Part shown: one piece after another, positions 8,554 to 16,763 of the stretch
How the letters are laid out: each line of letters begins with the position of its first letter
Position numbering within the stretch: the first letter of the stretch is position 1
Origin: Bin87 sp964347975
GTDB lineage: Bacteria > Chloroflexota > Dehalococcoidia > Lucifugimonadales > UBA3495
Assembly: GCA_964347975.1 (NCBI GenBank)
Contig: CAYGAY010000001.1
Span: forward strand, 1-64,000
Direction: 5' to 3'
DNA: 64,000 nt
Notes under the pieces: model-generated
Databases searched by the model: none
Told to the model about the DNA's origin: nothing
What the model saw: the letters and a program-made list of their open reading frames with translations, nothing else
Position numbers and translations under genes: made by a program

Positions 8554-9472
8554 CTAACGTGTGCCGCCACGCTTCGCTCCGTCGGCCACATTGAGGGCGA
8601 TCAACGCGCCGTCCGCCGTTCCCAGCACTAGGAAATCCCCGGCCGCCACCGGCTCGGCAACGACCGCCTTTTCCAGTTGGGCCTCCCATAATTCCTGCCC
8701 GCCGGCCCCGTCAAAGGCGGTTACTTTGTTGTTTTCGTTGACGATGAACCGCCGGCCGTTGGCGTAAGCCGGGCTGTATTTCACTCGCCCTTGCGCCGAG
8801 GCTACCCAGACCGTGCCCGTCTGCCGGGGCGGGGTTTTCAGCAGCCGCCAGTAGAAAAATTGAACCTGGCGACGTAGGCAAACCGGCTGAACGGACGACT
8901 TGCCGCCGCCGGGTCCACCGCCCACACCCCGCCCCGGTTGGTGACGAAATAGGCCCGCCCATCGACGATCACCGGCCTACCCACGACGGGCGTGCCGGAG
9001 AAGAACGTCAGCCGCCGTTGCTTGAAGGAGTTGACGACGCTGGATACCTGCATCAGGTCGTAGTGGGCTGGGTCAAAGTAGCGGCCCCGCCGCAGGATGC
9101 CGCCCCATTGGGCGTCGGGATATACGTCCTTGGTGATGGGTTTGCCACCACCTCGGAGGGCAGAGCCGCCGGGAGGGGCGTCGGAGTGGCAACTGCTTCC
9201 CCAGCCGCTTGGGGCACGCTGGTGGCGGTGGATTCTGCGGCGGTTTGACGCTGGCTTTGGGGCTGAGCCTGCTGTTGGGTTTGGGCTTGGGCCTGTGGCT
9301 GGGTTGGCGATTGCGGTTGGGCTGGGCTTGCGGCGCTGTCGCCGCTGGTGGGTGCGGTGGTTTGGGTCTCTTGGGGCGCTTCGGCTTCTCCACAGGCCAC
9401 TGTGGTCAGTAACGCTAATGCCAGCAACGCTCCCATCACCGGCGCGAACGATGCACACGGACGACTTATCAT
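8554..9472 (-). pseudogene. Frameshifted PQQ-type beta-propeller lipoprotein
   Basis: The ATG at 9472 has GAGGAG six bases upstream and starts a lipoprotein signal ending LLTTVAC, then a Gln/Pro/Thr-rich linker. Near 9150 the coding signal moves to another frame (KPITKDVYPDAQWGG...GRPVIVDGRAYF), and near 8860 to a third (QTGTVWVASAQGRVKYSPAY...AGDFLVLGTADGALIALN), ending at 8554. The last two parts carry the W-x-x-x, AYF and GxLxALN signatures of PQQ-like propeller blades, as in BamB or secreted quinoprotein-like sensors. Two frameshifts separate one ancestral reading frame. All parts remain free of other stops, so this is either very recent decay or two indel errors. Confidence 0.65.
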
Positions 9473-9605
9473 GATTTGCTCCTCGAAATGAGCGACGCCG
9501 GCGACGGCTTCGCGCTGTGCTATACTGCCGCCGTCATGGTCGGGACCTTTTGGTCGGGCTGCTTCGCCGACTGGATACTGCGCGTCCCACCCCAGGAGGT
9601 GCGTC

Positions 9606-10373
9606 TTGGTCTCTCCCTTGGCGGCCACGCCAAATCCATTCCGCGGAGTGGTTGTCAATTCCGCCGAATTGCCCTCTCACGCTCACGAATTTGCCGCGCG
9701 ACTGGACGCTTCGATAGCGGAATGGCGCGAAAAGGGTTACGAAGTCGCTTGGGTGGACATTCCGCTGGGATTGGCGTCCCACGTGCCCATTGCGACGGAG
9801 CGCGGCTTTGTCTATCACCATGCCGACGAGGGCGGCTTGACCGCCACCCTCACCCTGATCCCCGGCTCGTTCATCCCGCCCTATGCCACGCATTACATCG
9901 GCGCCGGCGGCGTCGTGCTCAACAATCGGGAAGAACTGCTGGTGGTGTGCGAACGCTACCGCATCGACAACCGCCCGCCCTTTTACAAGCTGCCCGGGGG
10001 CGCGTTGGAACCGGGGGAAAACATAGTTGACTCCATCGTCCGCGAGGTGCTGGAAGAAACCGGCGTCGAGGCCGAGTTTGAAGCTCTGGCGTGCTTCCGC
10101 CACTGGCACGGCTATCGCTACGGCAAATCCGACATCTACTTCGTCTGTCGCCTCCGCGCCCTCACCGAACAAGTCAAGATGAGCGAGCAGGAAATCGAGG
10201 AGTGCTTCTGGATGCCCGTCCATGTTTTCATGACCGACGACGACATCAGCCCCTTCAACAAGGGCATCGTCCGCTCCGCCCTGGAAAGCGACGGCATCGT
10301 TCCCACTGACATGCCGGGTATGCCCCACGACCCGACGCGGGAGTATTTTCTGCCCGGCTTGCCCGACGCCTGA
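9606..10373 (+). CDS. Nudix hydrolase with pre-Nudix domain (NUDT6-like)
   Basis: A 255-aa cytosolic hydrolase of nucleoside-diphosphate-linked compounds. Residues about 12-95 form the pre-Nudix domain (FRGVVVNSAELP, IPLGLASHVPIATERGFVYHH) known from NUDT6/plant NUDT8 relatives. The Nudix box GALEPGENIVDSIVREVLEE continuing TGV matches GX5EX7REUXEEXGU exactly, near residues 132-154, so catalysis should be intact. The start is TTG, supported by AGGAGG eight bases upstream. The true substrate cannot be predicted. It is divergent from the broken lipoprotein gene and has a TATACT -10-like element near 9518. Confidence 0.88.
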   Translation: MVSPLAATPNPFRGVVVNSAELPSHAHEFAARLDASIAEWREKGYEVAWVDIPLGLASHVPIATERGFVYHHADEGGLTATLTLIPGSFIPPYATHYIGAGGVVLNNREELLVVCERYRIDNRPPFYKLPGGALEPGENIVDSIVREVLEETGVEAEFEALACFRHWHGYRYGKSDIYFVCRLRALTEQVKMSEQEIEECFWMPVHVFMTDDDISPFNKGIVRSALESDGIVPTDMPGMPHDPTREYFLPGLPDA

Positions 10374-10770
10374 CCCACATACATCATTGACATTGGAAAA
10401 GGCATCTGGTTAATCAACTGGAGGCAGGGTGGAACAGTACCAATCGAGCAAGACAACACTTTAAGCTACCGTCGTAAGGCTGGTAGCGTCGATCATCGCA
10501 GCGCACGAGGGGGAAACTATAGTCACAGACCCTGGAGGGCCGTCGGGATATTTTCGCCGCTATCGTGTTGATGGTGTGGGACTCCAATGGATAGTCCCTC
10601 TGATCCATCTGGATTTGACCTGCCAAGATACACGAGAAGCCATCCATGCCTTTGTGCAAGTGTAACTCCCAGATCAAAGTACGGTCTGAAAGGTTTCTCT
10701 GACTGGCGTCATTGCGTCTTTTGTACTGGAAAGTGAGATTGCCCAGGGCGTGTCTTCAATTGCATTTCTT
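10374..10770 (+). other. Gene-poor stretch with a start-less reading frame
   Basis: About 400 bases lie between the Nudix gene and the repeat pair. One plus-strand frame (10465-10665) stays open for 66 codons and has a coding-like composition (YFRRYRVDGVGLQWIVP, then DTREAIHAFVQV), but it has no ATG, GTG or TTG after the preceding stop. It may be the tail of a decayed gene. No RNA or terminator is evident. Confidence 0.35.
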
Positions 10771-10865
10771 CGTCATTCCTGCGAAAGCGGGAATCCAGGA
10801 TCGGTATTAATTGCTACGTATTCGGTTACAAGAACGACTGGATTCCGGCTTTCGCCGGAATGACG
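10771..10865. repeat. Inverted pair of GGAATGACG-type palindromic repeats
   Basis: Two 28-base units (10771-10798 and 10838-10865) are inverted copies of each other with two mismatches. Each has its own hairpin (ATTCC...GGAAT with a GAAA or TTTC loop) and ends in AATGACG or its complement. The pair encloses 39 bases of unrelated sequence. Single units of the same family recur at 13343, 34860, 44335, 56475, 57845 and 63812. Confidence 0.85.
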
Positions 10866-10990
10866 GTCGATTTGGCGGCGCCACTAAAACCGAAACTCAT
10901 TCTCGTTCGGTCACATCCAAAAGCCGTCTGTCTGTACATCCTTCCCAACCAAATCTCGCCGCTTCCCGTCCCAACGCACGGAGGAACCCA

Positions 10991-13297
10991 ATGACTACGA
11001 CCACCGAACAAACCAGCCAATATCGCGTTATCGGCACTCGCCCGATCCGCCACGATGGCGTGGACAAGGTTACCGGCGCGGCGCGATACGGCGCGGACAT
11101 CAATCTGCCGGGGATGCTTTACGCCAAAGTGCTGCGCAGCCCCCATTCCCACGCCCGCATCCGCAGCATCGACACCAGTAAAGCCGAGGCGCTGCCCGGC
11201 GTGGTAGCCGTGTGCACGTCCGCCGACTTTCCCATCATCGAAGATCGCATACTCGATTTTGCGGAAGTACAGGGCAACGCCCGCATGATTGCCGAAAATA
11301 TGCTGGCCAAGGACAAGGCCCTGTACGTGGGCCACGCCGTGGCCGCGGTGTGCGCCACCAGCGCCCACATCGCTGAGGAAGCGCTGCAACTGGTGGAAGT
11401 GGACTACGAAGTGCTGCCCACCGTCTTGACCTGGCGCGAGGCCATGGCTCTGGACTCCGATGGAAATACGGCCACGCTGCTTCACGACGACATGACCACC
11501 TACTTCCGCGTCGAGCGATTCGCAAGGGGTGACGACACCGGGGTCAAGAGCAACGTCGCCGGACACATCCAGCACAAGGTGGGCGACGTGGAGCAGGGCT
11601 TCGCCGAGTCCGACATCGTCATCGAGCGCGAGTTTGAGACCCAAACCGTTCACCAGGGCTACATTGAACCCCACGTGTCCACCGCCATGTGGTCCGCCGA
11701 CGGCCGGGTTACCGTGTGGACCAGCACCCAGGGGCTGTTCAACATCCGCGCCCAAACCGCCGCCATCCTGGGCATTCCCGAGTCCCAGGTCAAGGTGATC
11801 CCCATGGAGATCGGCGGCGGCTTCGGCGCCAAGGCCATCGCCTACCTGGACCCGGTGGCCGCCGTGCTGTCCCGCAAGACGGGCAAGCCGGTGAAGGTCG
11901 CCATGGATCGCTACGAGGTCTTCGTCGGCAGCGGCCCCACTTCGGCCACCTTCATGCGCTGCAAGATGGGCGTCAAGAACGACGGCGCCATGGTAGCCGG
12001 ACAGTTGTACATGGTGTACGAGGCCGGCGCCTATCCCGGCTCCCCGGTGGGCGGCGGCGCGCTGACCGGCTTCGGCCCTTACAAGATGGACCATATGCTG
12101 GTGGACGGCTTGGACGTCGTCTGCAACAAGCAGAAGGTTCAGGCGTACCGCGCCCCCGGCCAGCCTCAAGCCGCCTTCGCCGTGGAGGCCGTGGTGGACG
12201 AACTGGCCGAAATGCTGGGCAAGGATCCCATGGAGTTTCGCCTGCAAAACGCCGTGCAGGAGGGCGACCGGATGCCCAACGGCGTTCCGCACCGCATTTT
12301 CGGTTGCCGCGAAATGGAAGAGGCGATGGTCAACAGCGACCACAACCAGACGCCGTTGACTGGCCCGAACCAGGGACGGGGAATCGCCGTTGGTTTCCGC
12401 TGGCAGGCCGGTCAAGCATCCTCAGCCACCATCAACGTCAACGCCGACGGCACGCTGAACCTCATCACCGGGTCAGTGGACATCGGCGGTACCCGGACCG
12501 CCGTCGCCATGCAGGTGGCGGAAACCCTGGGCATCGACGTTGACCGGATCGCGCCCACGGTGGTGGACACCGACACTGTCGGATGGACAGCTACCACCGG
12601 GGGGAGCCGCATCGCCTTCGACACCGGCCTGGCCGCCATCGCCGCCGCCGAGGACCTGCGCGACCAGATGGCCCAGCGCTGCGCCATGATCTGGGAGGTT
12701 GATGCCGAAAACGTCGAGTTCGCCGACGGCGTATTCACCTGCACCAGCACTGAAGAGCGCATGACCATCGCCGAGGTTGCCAACCGCATGATGCGCACCG
12801 GCGGGCCGCTCACTGCGTCAGCGTCCGCCACATCCACCGGCGTTGGGCCGGTTTTCGCCGGAAACATCATCGACGTGGAGGTTGACCCGGAGACCGGCAA
12901 GGTGGACATCATCCGCTGCACCGCGTTCATAGACTCGGGCACTTCGGTGCACCCCAGTTACGTTGAGGGTCAGATGCAGGGCGGCACTGTGCAGGGCCTG
13001 GGCTGGGCGCTGTCCGAGGACTACACCTACGCCGATGACGGGCGAATGCTCAACTCCAGCTTCCTGGACTACCGGATGCCCACCGCGCTGGACCTTCCGA
13101 TGATCGACACTGTGGTGGTGGAAGTGCCGAACCCCCGCCACCCCTACGGATTGCGCGGCGTTGGCGAGGCGCCCATCATTCCACCGTTGGCCGCGTTGCA
13201 CAACGCGATCTACCACGCCACCGGCGTCCGGGTGAACAAGCTCCCGCTGTCGCCCACGGCAGTGCTGGAGGCTTTGCAGGAGACTAACGGGCAGTAA
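10991..13297 (+). CDS. Molybdopterin hydroxylase large subunit (XdhA/CoxL family)
   Basis: A 768-aa catalytic subunit of the xanthine dehydrogenase/aerobic CO dehydrogenase/aldehyde oxidase family. Family blocks appear in order: DKVTGAARYGADINLPGMLYA at the N-terminus, then IGGGFGAKA, VQAYRAPGQPQAAFAVE, GSVDIGGTRTA, and a C-terminal GLRGVGEAP holding the active-site Glu. The CoxL CO-oxidation signature (a Cys in AYRCSFR) is absent; AYRAPG is present, so it is not a form I CO dehydrogenase. A GGAGG six bases upstream fixes the start at 10991 over a longer in-frame extension. The medium FAD subunit and small 2Fe-2S subunit normally needed are not adjacent. Confidence 0.9.
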   Translation: MTTTTEQTSQYRVIGTRPIRHDGVDKVTGAARYGADINLPGMLYAKVLRSPHSHARIRSIDTSKAEALPGVVAVCTSADFPIIEDRILDFAEVQGNARMIAENMLAKDKALYVGHAVAAVCATSAHIAEEALQLVEVDYEVLPTVLTWREAMALDSDGNTATLLHDDMTTYFRVERFARGDDTGVKSNVAGHIQHKVGDVEQGFAESDIVIEREFETQTVHQGYIEPHVSTAMWSADGRVTVWTSTQGLFNIRAQTAAILGIPESQVKVIPMEIGGGFGAKAIAYLDPVAAVLSRKTGKPVKVAMDRYEVFVGSGPTSATFMRCKMGVKNDGAMVAGQLYMVYEAGAYPGSPVGGGALTGFGPYKMDHMLVDGLDVVCNKQKVQAYRAPGQPQAAFAVEAVVDELAEMLGKDPMEFRLQNAVQEGDRMPNGVPHRIFGCREMEEAMVNSDHNQTPLTGPNQGRGIAVGFRWQAGQASSATINVNADGTLNLITGSVDIGGTRTAVAMQVAETLGIDVDRIAPTVVDTDTVGWTATTGGSRIAFDTGLAAIAAAEDLRDQMAQRCAMIWEVDAENVEFADGVFTCTSTEERMTIAEVANRMMRTGGPLTASASATSTGVGPVFAGNIIDVEVDPETGKVDIIRCTAFIDSGTSVHPSYVEGQMQGGTVQGLGWALSEDYTYADDGRMLNSSFLDYRMPTALDLPMIDTVVVEVPNPRHPYGLRGVGEAPIIPPLAALHNAIYHATGVRVNKLPLSPTAVLEALQETNGQ

Positions 13298-13304
13298 AAA
13301 GCGT

Positions 13305-13332
13305 CGGCTCTCCGGCGAAAGCCGGAGAGCCG
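13305..13332 (+). terminator. GAAA-tetraloop hairpin after the molybdopterin gene
   Basis: CGGCTCTCCGGC and GCCGGAGAGCCG form a perfect 12-bp stem closed by a GAAA tetraloop, starting eight bases after the stop codon. Only TTT follows. It probably ends or stabilises the upstream transcript. Confidence 0.65.
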
Positions 13333-13342
13333 TTTCCGGTCA

Positions 13343-13370
13343 CTGGATTCCCGCTTTCGCGGGAATGACG
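13343..13370. repeat. Single GGAATGACG-type palindromic repeat
   Basis: A 28-base unit whose core ATTCCCGC/GCGGGAAT with a TTTC loop is a perfect 8-bp hairpin. It is the same family as 10771 and 34860. Confidence 0.85.
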
Positions 13371-13395
13371 ATATCAAAATTGCCCATATGCGATA

Positions 13396-13438
13396 GCCCT
13401 AGCGGTGGGGCGATGTACAGTCGTCCCACCGCTAGGGC
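13396..13438. repeat. Perfect 14-bp inverted repeat
   Basis: GCCCTAGCGGTGGG (13396-13409) and CCCACCGCTAGGGC (13425-13438) are exact inverted copies around a 15-base loop, 41 bases before the start of the next gene. It has no T-run, so it could be an operator, an attenuator or a further repeat family. Confidence 0.6.
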
Positions 13439-13478
13439 AGTTGATATAATCGGCTGAAACGCGACAGGAACGAGTCCT

Positions 13479-13847
13479 ATGATTACAATACCACTCGCAG
13501 CTCTGATTGCGCTGTTGGCGATTTACGGCACCACGCTGACCGCTTTCATCGGCACCATAGTATTCCTGGCCTTGCGCCTGGGCCGTCTCCCCACGCGCGA
13601 AGACCACAACGACCTTCGCAGTGAACTTAAAACGGACATGGCCCAGCTCCGGGAAGATTTCAAAACGGACATGGCCCAGCTCCGGGAAGATTTCAAAGCG
13701 GAAAACGCTAGGCTCCGGGAAGATTTCCGACGCAGCCACCAGCAATTAATGCTAGCCCTGGCCAACCATTCTCACCGCGATGATGGGCAGGCCGTGTTCA
13801 CGCTGCCGCCGGAGGTGGAAACCACCCCATCGCCTGCTGACAACTAG
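13479..13847 (+). CDS. Small membrane-anchored coiled-coil protein (122 aa)
   Basis: One N-terminal transmembrane segment (residues about 3-33) is followed by a cytosolic coiled coil of three 11-residue units (TDMAQLREDFK twice, then a variant), then a Pro/Glu-rich tail. Eleven-residue periodicity gives a right-handed or hendecad coil. The architecture recalls small inner-membrane proteins that tether partners, but no family is recognised. The first two units are identical at DNA level (33 bp, about 13627-13692), so copy number can drift. It overlaps the stop codon of the convergent gene at 13844. Confidence 0.65.
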   Translation: MITIPLAALIALLAIYGTTLTAFIGTIVFLALRLGRLPTREDHNDLRSELKTDMAQLREDFKTDMAQLREDFKAENARLREDFRRSHQQLMLALANHSHRDDGQAVFTLPPEVETTPSPADN

Positions 13848-14386
13848 GAGCGCGCCTGCAAAACCTCGGTCAGCATCAGGAAGTTGGCCTGCAATTCCGG
13901 AGCCAGGGTAGTCCCGCCCCTGGACAGCATAAGCAGAAGTCTGACCTGAGCCGCCAAGTCTGCGGCCAGTTTGCGTTTCGCCTCCGCCACCGTATCCGCC
14001 GCAACGGGGACGCGCAGGCCGTTCAGAGGAAGGGCATTGCGTGATTCGCCAGCCCAGTATTGGTCGAGGCTGTCGATGATGACGATTGGAATATTCTTGG
14101 ACACCACAAAGGGCGCTTCCGGGGGGCTGTCTGCGGCAGTCAGCACATCGCCGAAAGCCCGGGTAACGTCGCTGTGATTGATGTGAAAGGTAGCGGCGTT
14201 GGGCTGGCTGGTGGAGGTGTTCCGCCACGTCCAACCTTCGGGCAACGCGGTGTTTGCGTTGGGGATGACGTCGACCGGGAGCGAGATGTCCTCGATTAGC
14301 GGGCGCCCCTCGCCTGCGGGATCGTCCGGATCACGCAGACCGAAACGCCGCCCGGCCGATTCACCGGTTTGTTCGGGAGTAGTCAT
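13844..14386 (-). CDS. Hypothetical protein (180 aa)
   Basis: No family recognised. The product is acidic and soluble, with no signal peptide, membrane segment or cysteine. The central stretch FVVSKNIPIVIIDSLDQYW looks like a buried strand, and the C-terminal 60 residues are helical. It starts 17 bases after the DUF3467-like gene with a GGGGG ribosome site, so the two are very probably co-transcribed and may act together. The 3-prime end overlaps the convergent membrane protein gene by four bases. Confidence 0.6.
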   Translation of the reverse strand: MTTPEQTGESAGRRFGLRDPDDPAGEGRPLIEDISLPVDVIPNANTALPEGWTWRNTSTSQPNAATFHINHSDVTRAFGDVLTAADSPPEAPFVVSKNIPIVIIDSLDQYWAGESRNALPLNGLRVPVAADTVAEAKRKLAADLAAQVRLLLMLSRGGTTLAPELQANFLMLTEVLQARS

Positions 14387-14403
14387 ACCGTGCCCCCGGT
14401 CAG

Positions 14404-14805
14404 TCAGTGGGTATGCCCGTCCGGGTCAACTTCCCATGCGGCGTACACTTGCTCCGGCAGGGTGATGGGGCCCACGGCTTCTTCGTATTCCCGCACGTGC
14501 TTGGCCGCCAGGACCGCGATGGCCTTCATCATTTGGGGGCTGACCTTGATGCGCGCCCGCAGGATCGGCTCCCGTTCCTCAACCTGCTCACCGAAGAACA
14601 GAACAGCCGAGTACAGGCTGCTGAAAATGTGGAAGGAGTCGCTGTAGAAGGTAATGGGATCCAGCGGGTTGGGCGCCTCGACAGCCGCCGCCGGCGCGGT
14701 GGCGGTATTGACGTTCAACGACGCTATGTCTCCGGGATTGACGTAGCTATCGTCCTGGGGCGGCTTGTCTTCCGGCGGCACGTAGGGGCGTTGGATGATG
14801 GGCAT
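14404..14805 (-). CDS. DUF3467-like protein (133 aa)
   Basis: After a Pro-rich N-terminal 45 residues, the rest matches the DUF3467 pattern: an N-terminal strand with YSDSFHIFSS, then FGEQ, then RIKVSPQMMKAIAVLAAKHVREYEEAVGPI, the conserved helix seen in that family. The function of DUF3467 is unknown; members are small soluble proteins, often with a partner gene. The ATG at 14805 has GGAGG four bases upstream, which argues against the longer form. It is first in a two-gene unit with the 180-aa protein. Confidence 0.6.
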   Translation of the reverse strand: MPIIQRPYVPPEDKPPQDDSYVNPGDIASLNVNTATAPAAAVEAPNPLDPITFYSDSFHIFSSLYSAVLFFGEQVEEREPILRARIKVSPQMMKAIAVLAAKHVREYEEAVGPITLPEQVYAAWEVDPDGHTH

Positions 14806-14874
14806 AAGACCTCCGGCCCGACTGCGGAGCAACGCAGCAGAGCGATACGGCAGTTGGCTGCCATTATAGCGGGT

Positions 14875-15729
14875 TTAGGGGGCATGTGCTGCCAGAAACT
14901 CCGCGGCGGCTGCATAATTCCTGGCCCCGCTGCGCCGGATGGGCGGCGCCAGGTAACAGTCCGATGCGCCAGCAGCGCGCAGGCCGTCCCACACCTGCAA
15001 AGCAATGTCCACCCCGGAGCGTCCCGTGGCCAGATCTTCAGTCACCCATTGCGGGACGCTGGCAAAGGACACGCCGCCCGGTTCCATCAGCCCTATGCCG
15101 TAGAACACCGGCACCGTGGATCCGGGGACTATGCTCGCGAAAACGTCGGCGAATCGAACGACGTCTGCCGGATCGTACACGGGCTGGGTGATCAGGAAAT
15201 CCGCTCCGGCCGTTACCTTGCGCGCGGCCAAATGCGCTTCCCGTTCGATCCCCCGCCCGAAATCCACCGTGGCCCCGATGCAGAAATCCGCGGGAGCTCG
15301 CAACGGCCTCTCCCGGTGATCAACTCCCGCGTTCAGATTTGCGATGGAGGTGATGAGTTCGGTGGCCCGGTAATCGTTGACCGGGGCAGCCGTATCCCGC
15401 GGCCCAAAGGGATCGCCGGCCACGACGATTACATTCTCCAGTCCCAGCGCTTGCGCTCCCAGGAGCAGCGATTCCAGCGCCAGGCGGTTCATGTCCCGCG
15501 TCGCCAACGTGAAGATCGGCTCAGCGCCATAACGGTCCCGCAGGATCGCCGCGGTGACCACCGAGTTGACGCGCACGGCGCGTCCCGGATTGTAGGCGGC
15601 GGATATGAAGTCGGCCTGAACCGGAGGTTCCGGCATGTCCGGCGAGCGGCCGGAACGGGGTGGCGAATAGTCGCAGATGTACGCGGGTTGCCCGGTTGCC
15701 GCGCTGCTTCGTTCTAGAACCTTAGCCAT
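14875..15729 (-). CDS. Methylenetetrahydrofolate reductase family protein
   Basis: A 284-aa TIM-barrel protein of the MTHFR/MetF superfamily, which reduces 5,10-methylene- to 5-methyl-tetrahydrofolate using FAD or a partner. Visible features are VVAGDPFGP (FAD/folate region), the GADFLITQPVYD strand and FYGIGLMEPGG. The usual N-terminal FEFFPP segment reads ICDYSPPRS, so the catalytic Glu position is changed and the electron donor may differ from that of E. coli MetF. It follows mqnA by 33 bases on the same strand. With fhs and folC it supports folate one-carbon flow in this organism. Confidence 0.82.
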   Translation of the reverse strand: MAKVLERSSAATGQPAYICDYSPPRSGRSPDMPEPPVQADFISAAYNPGRAVRVNSVVTAAILRDRYGAEPIFTLATRDMNRLALESLLLGAQALGLENVIVVAGDPFGPRDTAAPVNDYRATELITSIANLNAGVDHRERPLRAPADFCIGATVDFGRGIEREAHLAARKVTAGADFLITQPVYDPADVVRFADVFASIVPGSTVPVFYGIGLMEPGGVSFASVPQWVTEDLATGRSGVDIALQVWDGLRAAGASDCYLAPPIRRSGARNYAAAAEFLAAHAP

Positions 15730-15762
15730 TGGACGAGTTCGCGGGCGCAGCGGAAGGCGTGG

Positions 15763-16533
15763 TCAGATGCCCAGCTGGTCCAGCAATTCCCGGAAGCGGG
15801 CAATGGCCTGCTGCTCCGAGCGACCGACGTAATACCGGATGCCTTGCACGTACTCCACCACATCCCGCGGCAGCATCAGGAGATCGTCGCGCGGCTCATT
15901 CAGATGGTACAGACCGTCCACCCCTTCTTCCAGCCCCACGTACAACGTATCTTCCAGCACCGCTTTGTCCCGGTCTTCCAGATCTTTTCGCATCACCCAC
16001 TGATTAAACACGAAAGGCAGGTTGGTCCACTGGGTCCATTCCTGTCCCAGATCGAATCGGTGGGCGAAACCCCGGGCGCCCCGTCGCCGTCGCAGCGCCC
16101 GGTTTCCAATGAGCAGAAAAGCGTCGTACGTCTCGTCGGGCCGGATCACGTCCCCCGGGCGGTCCACAAACTCGCCTGGCTCGACGTGGTGCTTGTCCTG
16201 CAACAGGACTTTGAGCAGCTTCGCCGCGGTGACGTCTTCGTCCGAGATCCCGATAGTGACGCCGCCCAACTCTTCAATTGGATGCTGGGAGTACAAGCAT
16301 ACGCTCACCGCCCGGCTCAAGGTGGAAAAGCAAAACCCGCTGACCGGCTCAAACCGGTCCTCCAGGCGGAAAACGTCCGACAGGTGGGCCGGACCGGCGT
16401 CCAGCTCGCCGTTGGCCAGGGCTTCGCCCAGTTGGCGGGGGGTCGTCTCGCGCAGCTCGATGCCGCGTCGCTCCATATCGAAGTAAAAAGGCTCGGTTTC
16501 CAGGTACGGGACCCGGCCGACTCTGATGGGCAT
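15763..16533 (-). CDS. mqnA: Chorismate dehydratase (menaquinone, futalosine pathway)
   Basis: A 256-aa protein of the MqnA/periplasmic-binding-like fold. MqnA removes water from chorismate to give 3-enolpyruvyl-benzoate, the first step of the futalosine route to menaquinone. Visible signatures are VGRVPYLETEPF at the N-terminus, DAGPAHLSDVF, and the C-terminal VQGIRYYVGRSEQQAIARF typical of the family. The start at 16533 is chosen because it aligns with family starts; upstream sequence is not family-like. MqnD is the closest alternative but has different N-terminal signatures. No other mqn genes are in the window. Confidence 0.8.
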   Translation of the reverse strand: MPIRVGRVPYLETEPFYFDMERRGIELRETTPRQLGEALANGELDAGPAHLSDVFRLEDRFEPVSGFCFSTLSRAVSVCLYSQHPIEELGGVTIGISDEDVTAAKLLKVLLQDKHHVEPGEFVDRPGDVIRPDETYDAFLLIGNRALRRRRGARGFAHRFDLGQEWTQWTNLPFVFNQWVMRKDLEDRDKAVLEDTLYVGLEEGVDGLYHLNEPRDDLLMLPRDVVEYVQGIRYYVGRSEQQAIARFRELLDQLGI

Positions 16534-16763
16534 AGCGTTCGCCACCGCAGATTTTCGGAATAATCGGCAACGACCCGTTTCGGGTTGCACTACCCGCCGG
16601 GTCACTGTGACGGTAAGATTGTAGGCCGGGCAGCATCGACGGTCAAGAACGACCGGTTCCTCCCCAGGACTTTCGAAGGGTTAAGCATCGAACCCGTCTC
16701 GTCAATCCCTGATCCGCTGCCGGGCGTATTGGAAACAAATCGACAACGCGAGGAACGCCTGAC

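Noticed and set aside
10826..12415. Long minus-strand open frame of 529 codons opposite the molybdopterin subunit gene
   Set aside because: It is His/Gly/Val-rich noise produced by the codon pattern of the real gene on the plus strand and has no ribosome site or family resemblance.
10991..13297. Assignment as aerobic carbon monoxide dehydrogenase large subunit CoxL
   Set aside because: The form I active-site motif AYRCSFR is absent (AYRAPG instead) and no coxM or coxS is adjacent.
14407..15717. 436-codon plus-strand frame across the DUF3467-like and MetF-like genes
   Set aside because: Crosses two recognisable minus-strand genes and the gap between them; composition is Arg/Gly-rich and shadow-like.
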